Shown here one piece after another: positions 5,478-8,535 of a stretch of 8,535 nt of DNA. The notes beneath the pieces were generated by a model. That model had not been told where the DNA came from, did not search any database, and saw nothing but the letters and a program-made list of their open reading frames with translations. This DNA is from Bacillota bacterium. Lineage in GTDB: Bacteria > Bacillota > Clostridia > Christensenellales > CAG-138. The translations under genes were made by a program, and so were the position numbers. The stretch covers positions 1 to 8,535 of the forward strand of contig JAEXFV010000128.1 in NCBI GenBank assembly GCA_023451115.1, read 5' to 3'. Positions within the stretch are counted from its first letter, which is position 1. Every line of letters starts with the position of its first letter.

Positions 5478-7415
5478 TTAAATATCCAAATCCGTTACCA
5501 GCTTGGCGTTGTTCTCGATGAACTCCCGGCGGGGTTCCACCTTGTCTCCCATGAGCACAGTGAAAATTTCATCCGCACGCATGGCGTCCTCCAAGTGCAC
5601 CCGCAGCATAATCCGGTTATCCGGGTCCATAGTGGTTTCCCACAGCTGTTCCGGGTTCATCTCGCCCAGGCCTTTATAGCGTTGGATGGTAGGCTTGGGA
5701 TCGCGGCCGATTTCGTTGAGAACCGCTTCCAGCTCTTCGTCGGAGTAAGCATAGCGCTCGATGTTCTTGCCCCGGCTGATCTTGTACAGCGGCGGTTGGG
5801 CGATGTACACATATCCATGCTCAATCAACGGCCGCATATGCCGGTAGAAGAACGTGAGAAGCAGGATGCGGATATGGCTGCCGTCTACGTCTGCGTCCGT
5901 CATGCACACGATTTTGTGATAGCGCAGCTTGCTCACATCAAAATCCGTGTCCAGACCTGCTCCAAAGGCAGTGATCATCGCCTTGATTTCTGCGTTGGCC
6001 AGCATCCGGTCCAGCCGGGTTTTTTCCACGTTGAGGATTTTGCCCCGAAGGGGAAGGATAGCCTGATACTTGGGGTTGCGCCCCTGCTTGGCGGAGCCGC
6101 CTGCGGAGTCGCCCTCCACGATAAACAGCTCGCACAAAGATGCATCCTTTTCCTGGCAGTCCGCCAGCTTGCCGGGGAGCGCCGTAGAATCCAGCGCCGT
6201 TTTGCGCCGTGTCAGTTCCCTGGCCCGCCGGGCAGCGTCCCTGGCCCGGGAGGCGGTAATGCATTTGTCAATGATCTGCCGGGCGATGGCGGGGTTTTCC
6301 TCCAGGTAAGCCGCCAGCCCGTTGGAAACCGCGCCGTCCACCAGGGGACGGATATCCGCGTTGCCCAGTTTGGTTTTGGTTTGCCCTTCAAACTGTGGCT
6401 CCGTCAGCTTGACGCTGATGATGGCCGTCAGCCCTTCCCGGATATCCTCGCCGGTAAGGAGCGGGTCGCTGGCTTTGAGCAGGTTATATTTTTTTGCATA
6501 ATCGTTGACCACCCGGGTCAGCGCCGCCTTAAATCCGGTGAGGTGGCTACCGCCTTCGATGGTGTTGATGTTGTTGGCAAAGGTAAATACGTTTTCGTTG
6601 TAACCATCGTGGTATTGCATGGCAACTTCCACGCTGGCGGTTTCCGCCCCGTTTTCTTCCCGGGAGGCGGAGAAATAGATGGGCTCCGGGTGCAGCACGT
6701 CTTTGTTTTTGTTGAGATACTGCACAAAGCTGACGATACCGCCCTCGTAATAATAGCTTTTCAGCACGGGCTGCTCCGGCCGTTCGTCCTTTACCGTGAT
6801 GGTAATGCCCCGGTTTAAAAAGGCCAGCTCCCGCAAGCGGGTCGCCAATGTCTCAAAGTGGAAATTCACTTCGTCAAAGATTTCCGCATCCGGCAAAAAC
6901 CAGATCAGCGTGCCGCTTTCCTGGGCAGGGCAGTCGCCTTCTTCCACGACAGGGCCCAAAGGCACGCCCCGGGAATATTCCTGTACATACACTTTGCCGT
7001 CCCTGTGGACTTCCGCCCGCAGCTTTTCAGACAGGGCGTTGACGCAGCTTACCCCCACGCCGTGCAAGCCGCCGGATACCTTGTAGCCCCCGCCGCCAAA
7101 TTTGCCGCCGGCGTGGAGTATGGTCAGCGCTACTTCCAGGGAGTTTTTCCCGGTTTTTTCGTGGTATCCTACCGGGATGCCCCTGCCGTTGTCCTGCACG
7201 GATACGGAGTTGTTTTTGTGGATGGTGATTTCAATGTGGGTGCAGAAGCCCGCCAGGGCTTCGTCGATGGAGTTGTCCACCACCTCGGTTACCAGGTGAT
7301 GCAGCCCCCTTGTGTCTGTGGAGCCAATGTACATGCCCGGCCGCCGCCGGACCGCTTCCAGGCCTTCCAGAACCTGGATTTCATTGGCGTCGTAATGTTG
7401 GGGTGTGTTGGTCAT
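5478..7415 (-). CDS. gyrB: DNA gyrase subunit B
   Basis: Full-length, 645 residues, the ATPase subunit of gyrase. The GHKL ATPase domain comes first: TEVVDNSIDEAL holds the catalytic base E44 and the Mg-binding N48, then DNGRGIPV (75-82), GGLHGVG (115-121) and QTKTKLGN with the ATP-contacting lysine near 349. The TOPRIM domain has EGDSAGG (434-440) and TDADVDG (506-512), so the metal-binding E434, D507 and D509 are present. PLRGK (455-459) and RYKGLGEMN (579-587) follow. There is no 170-residue insert of the enterobacterial kind, as usual for Firmicutes. The start at 7415 is chosen by homology of the N-terminus. Its GGAGGG is 11 bases upstream, a long spacing, and an in-frame GTG at 7463 has no ribosome binding site and would add 16 unrelated residues. 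The gene lies 141 bp after remB and before gyrA on the same strand. Confidence 0.99.
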   Translation of the reverse strand: MTNTPQHYDANEIQVLEGLEAVRRRPGMYIGSTDTRGLHHLVTEVVDNSIDEALAGFCTHIEITIHKNNSVSVQDNGRGIPVGYHEKTGKNSLEVALTILHAGGKFGGGGYKVSGGLHGVGVSCVNALSEKLRAEVHRDGKVYVQEYSRGVPLGPVVEEGDCPAQESGTLIWFLPDAEIFDEVNFHFETLATRLRELAFLNRGITITVKDERPEQPVLKSYYYEGGIVSFVQYLNKNKDVLHPEPIYFSASREENGAETASVEVAMQYHDGYNENVFTFANNINTIEGGSHLTGFKAALTRVVNDYAKKYNLLKASDPLLTGEDIREGLTAIISVKLTEPQFEGQTKTKLGNADIRPLVDGAVSNGLAAYLEENPAIARQIIDKCITASRARDAARRARELTRRKTALDSTALPGKLADCQEKDASLCELFIVEGDSAGGSAKQGRNPKYQAILPLRGKILNVEKTRLDRMLANAEIKAMITAFGAGLDTDFDVSKLRYHKIVCMTDADVDGSHIRILLLTFFYRHMRPLIEHGYVYIAQPPLYKISRGKNIERYAYSDEELEAVLNEIGRDPKPTIQRYKGLGEMNPEQLWETTMDPDNRIMLRVHLEDAMRADEIFTVLMGDKVEPRREFIENNAKLVTDLDI

Positions 7416-7426
7416 AATGGTGTTTT

Positions 7427-7432
7427 CCCTCC
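7427..7432 (-). promoter_or_regulatory. gyrB ribosome binding site with long spacing
   Basis: The minus strand reads GGAGGG, a strong Shine-Dalgarno match, but 11 bases separate it from the ATG at 7415, more than the usual 5 to 9. No other start codon lies in the right frame nearer to it. Confidence 0.6.
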
Positions 7433-7526
7433 AGTGGTCTGCAAGCCGCGGCCTGTAAACCACAAATTTATTCTGCGTGTTTTATGAGGCTTGCCCCTCT
7501 GCCATGGGCTCGCCCAGGACGTTGCC

Positions 7527-7545
7527 CCAAGCCTTCCGGCTTTGG
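7527..7545 (-). other. Small hairpin just after remB
   Basis: CCAAAGCC and GGCTTGG on the minus strand form a 7-bp stem with one bulged base and a GGAA (GNRA-type) loop, beginning 11 bp after the remB stop codon. There is no T-run after it, so processing or mRNA stability is more likely than termination, and read-through into gyrB would be expected. Confidence 0.35.
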
Positions 7546-7556
7546 CGTTTCTTGGC

Positions 7557-7826
7557 TTATGCCCAGTCCCAGGCCGGCCGCTCCAACCGTTTGAGCAAAG
7601 TGGCGGGGCTGATGGCGGAAGCAAGCACCTGCAGCGGCGCGTCGCCCCCGTCGCAAAGCAGCACGTAAGCCTTTTCCCCCTCCGGGCAAGGCGTAAAGCG
7701 GCCTTCGGCTTTGGCTTGCTGAATCAGGTTGGCGGTATCCCGGGATTTTAGCGCGCTGCGGGCATTGAGCACTGCTACCACCCGCTCCAGGGATACTGGC
7801 ACATCCCACCCGATATGAACGATCAT
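7557..7826 (-). CDS. remB: DUF370/RemB-like regulatory protein (YaaB)
   Basis: A protein of 89 residues between recF and gyrB, the standard place of yaaB/remB in Firmicutes. It starts MIVHIGWDVPVSLERVVAVL and has AISPATLLKRL near the C-terminus, matching the family's MYxHxG start and the S-x-T-L-x-KR ending. In Bacillus subtilis RemA and RemB are DNA-binding activators of biofilm matrix genes; the role in this organism is unknown. The middle is quite diverged: the usual FD pair and PKSF stretch are not recognisable, and EKAYVLLC stands where PKSFVV is common. The ATG at 7826 has AAGGAGG eight bases upstream. The frame stays open for 38 more codons upstream, but those have no ribosome binding site and no family similarity. 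Identity is sure from position plus the two end motifs; function is inferred only. Confidence 0.87.
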   Translation of the reverse strand: MIVHIGWDVPVSLERVVAVLNARSALKSRDTANLIQQAKAEGRFTPCPEGEKAYVLLCDGGDAPLQVLASAISPATLLKRLERPAWDWA

Positions 7827-7866
7827 GGAGCCTGCCTCCTTGGAAGTCAATGTAATTGAAATTATT

Positions 7867-7880
7867 GCCAATTTATTGGC
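7867..7880. repeat. Perfect 14-nt inverted repeat upstream of remB
   Basis: GCCAAT-TT-ATTGGC lies 40 bp upstream of the remB start in an AT-rich stretch of the recF-remB gap. On the minus strand it overlaps a weak promoter-like pair, TTGCAA then TAATTT with 17 bp between. It is compatible with an operator; no binding protein can be named. Confidence 0.35.
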
Positions 7881-7972
7881 TTTGCAAAAGGCCGCTTCCA
7901 TGGGAAAGCGCCTTTCCAGCGGCGAAAGATTGCCTGCCATTGGGCAGAGCCGCTATGGATACCGGCAGAACG

Positions 7973-8535
7973 TCAAAGCAGTTCCACCCGCCCCTGGGAT
8001 ACCCGGTATAACGTAGGGTTGCCAGGCAATTGGGGCGCGCCCATTCCCAAATGGGTGCAGGTCAAAAAGGTTTGGCAACCTTCCATGGCGCCAAATAGCA
8101 TGCGCTGGCGGCTTTCGTCAAGCTCTGAGAGCACATCGTCCAGCAGCAGCACCGGGGGCTCCTGCCGTTCCGCCCATAGCAGCTTCAGCTCTGCCAGCTT
8201 CAGGGAAAGGGCGGCGGTACGCTGTTGGCCCTGGGAGGCATAGGTACGGGCCTGCGCGCCATCCACCAGCAGGCTAAAATCATCCCGGTGGGGGCCGGCG
8301 GTGGTTGCTCCCCGCAGGCTGTCCCGGGGCAGCGTTGCCATCATCTGAGAAAACAGCGCCTCCGTTAAAGCCGCTTTTTCCTGTAAAGGCAAGGCCGGAT
8401 GGTAGGCAAGGGTCAACTGCTCTCCGCCGCCGGTGAGGGCCTGGTGAGTATCAGCGGCAATTTTGCCTACCCGCTCTAAAAAACGGGCTCTCTCCAGCAT
8501 GATTTCCGCTCCCAGGGAAGAAAGCTGCTGTGTCC
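7973..8535 (-). CDS. recF: DNA replication and repair protein RecF (C-terminal half)
   Basis: The frame enters from the right edge and ends at TGA, giving 186 residues of a protein usually about 360 to 370 long; the Walker A half is outside. RecF is an SMC/ABC-like ATPase that loads RecA at single-strand gaps together with RecO and RecR. Visible family marks are AGPHRDD (fragment 79-85), the ABC signature SQGQQRT (100-106) with LSLKLAEL after it, the Walker B strand PVLLLDD (127-133), and the D-loop SELD that follows. The C-terminus (TCTHLG, then LYRVSQGRVELL) is typical. It is the first gene of the visible recF-remB-gyrB-gyrA row; dnaN and dnaA are expected further right. Spacing to remB is 146 bp, wider than in many relatives, and holds the 14-nt palindrome. 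Confidence 0.97.
   Translation of the reverse strand, partial: TQQLSSLGAEIMLERARFLERVGKIAADTHQALTGGGEQLTLAYHPALPLQEKAALTEALFSQMMATLPRDSLRGATTAGPHRDDFSLLVDGAQARTYASQGQQRTAALSLKLAELKLLWAERQEPPVLLLDDVLSELDESRQRMLFGAMEGCQTFLTCTHLGMGAPQLPGNPTLYRVSQGRVELL

Noticed and set aside
5595..6818. Plus-strand open frame of 407 codons opposite gyrB.
   Set aside because: This is an antisense shadow of gyrB. Its length comes from the GC-rich codon pattern of the true gene; there is no family motif and no start signal.
7412..7809. Minus-strand frames in the remB-gyrB gap and over remB in other registers.
   Set aside because: Low-complexity Gly/Arg/Pro products without ribosome binding sites, overlapping the well-supported remB and gyrB starts.

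Overview
The window is an origin-proximal piece of a bacterial chromosome, most likely from an anaerobic Clostridia-type Firmicute. The evidence is the minus-strand order recF - remB (DUF370/YaaB) - gyrB - gyrA, the classic Firmicutes arrangement next to dnaA-dnaN, together with strong AGGAGG-type ribosome binding sites, sigma-A-like promoters and an anaerobe-type iron-dependent alcohol dehydrogenase. Genus cannot be fixed by eye. By analogy with other Firmicutes, oriC should lie beyond the right edge, so the minus-strand genes would run with the leading strand.

Right to middle (8535 to 2818, minus strand): the C-terminal half of RecF (recombination mediator and gap-repair ATPase), the small DNA-binding regulator RemB, then DNA gyrase subunits B and A. 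All four read in the same direction. The spacers of about 140 to 160 bp are unusually rich in inverted repeats, above all the gyrB-gyrA spacer, which holds a run of four potential stem-loops. GyrB and GyrA are full length with their catalytic residues intact, and GyrA carries susceptible-type residues at the main quinolone positions. Two hairpins close the gyrase unit after gyrA.

Middle to left (2704 to 1183, minus strand): an accessory block. An XRE-cupin transcription regulator has its own near-consensus promoter overlapping an inverted repeat, and its stop codon lies inside an intrinsic terminator. Behind it is a broken EmrE/EamA-type drug/metabolite efflux gene. It still has its ribosome binding site and start, but two internal deletions leave three pieces in different frames. 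Next comes a short intact XRE regulator whose promoter overlaps the tail of the dead transporter.

Left end: an iron-containing alcohol dehydrogenase (plus strand, N-terminus outside the window) converges on the short XRE gene. The 305-bp gap between them has two strong hairpins, one of them a likely bidirectional terminator, and no convincing gene. I see no new biological system. The items most worth a second look are the decayed transporter, the structured gyrB-gyrA spacer, the cupin-regulator operator and the hairpin-rich convergent gap.
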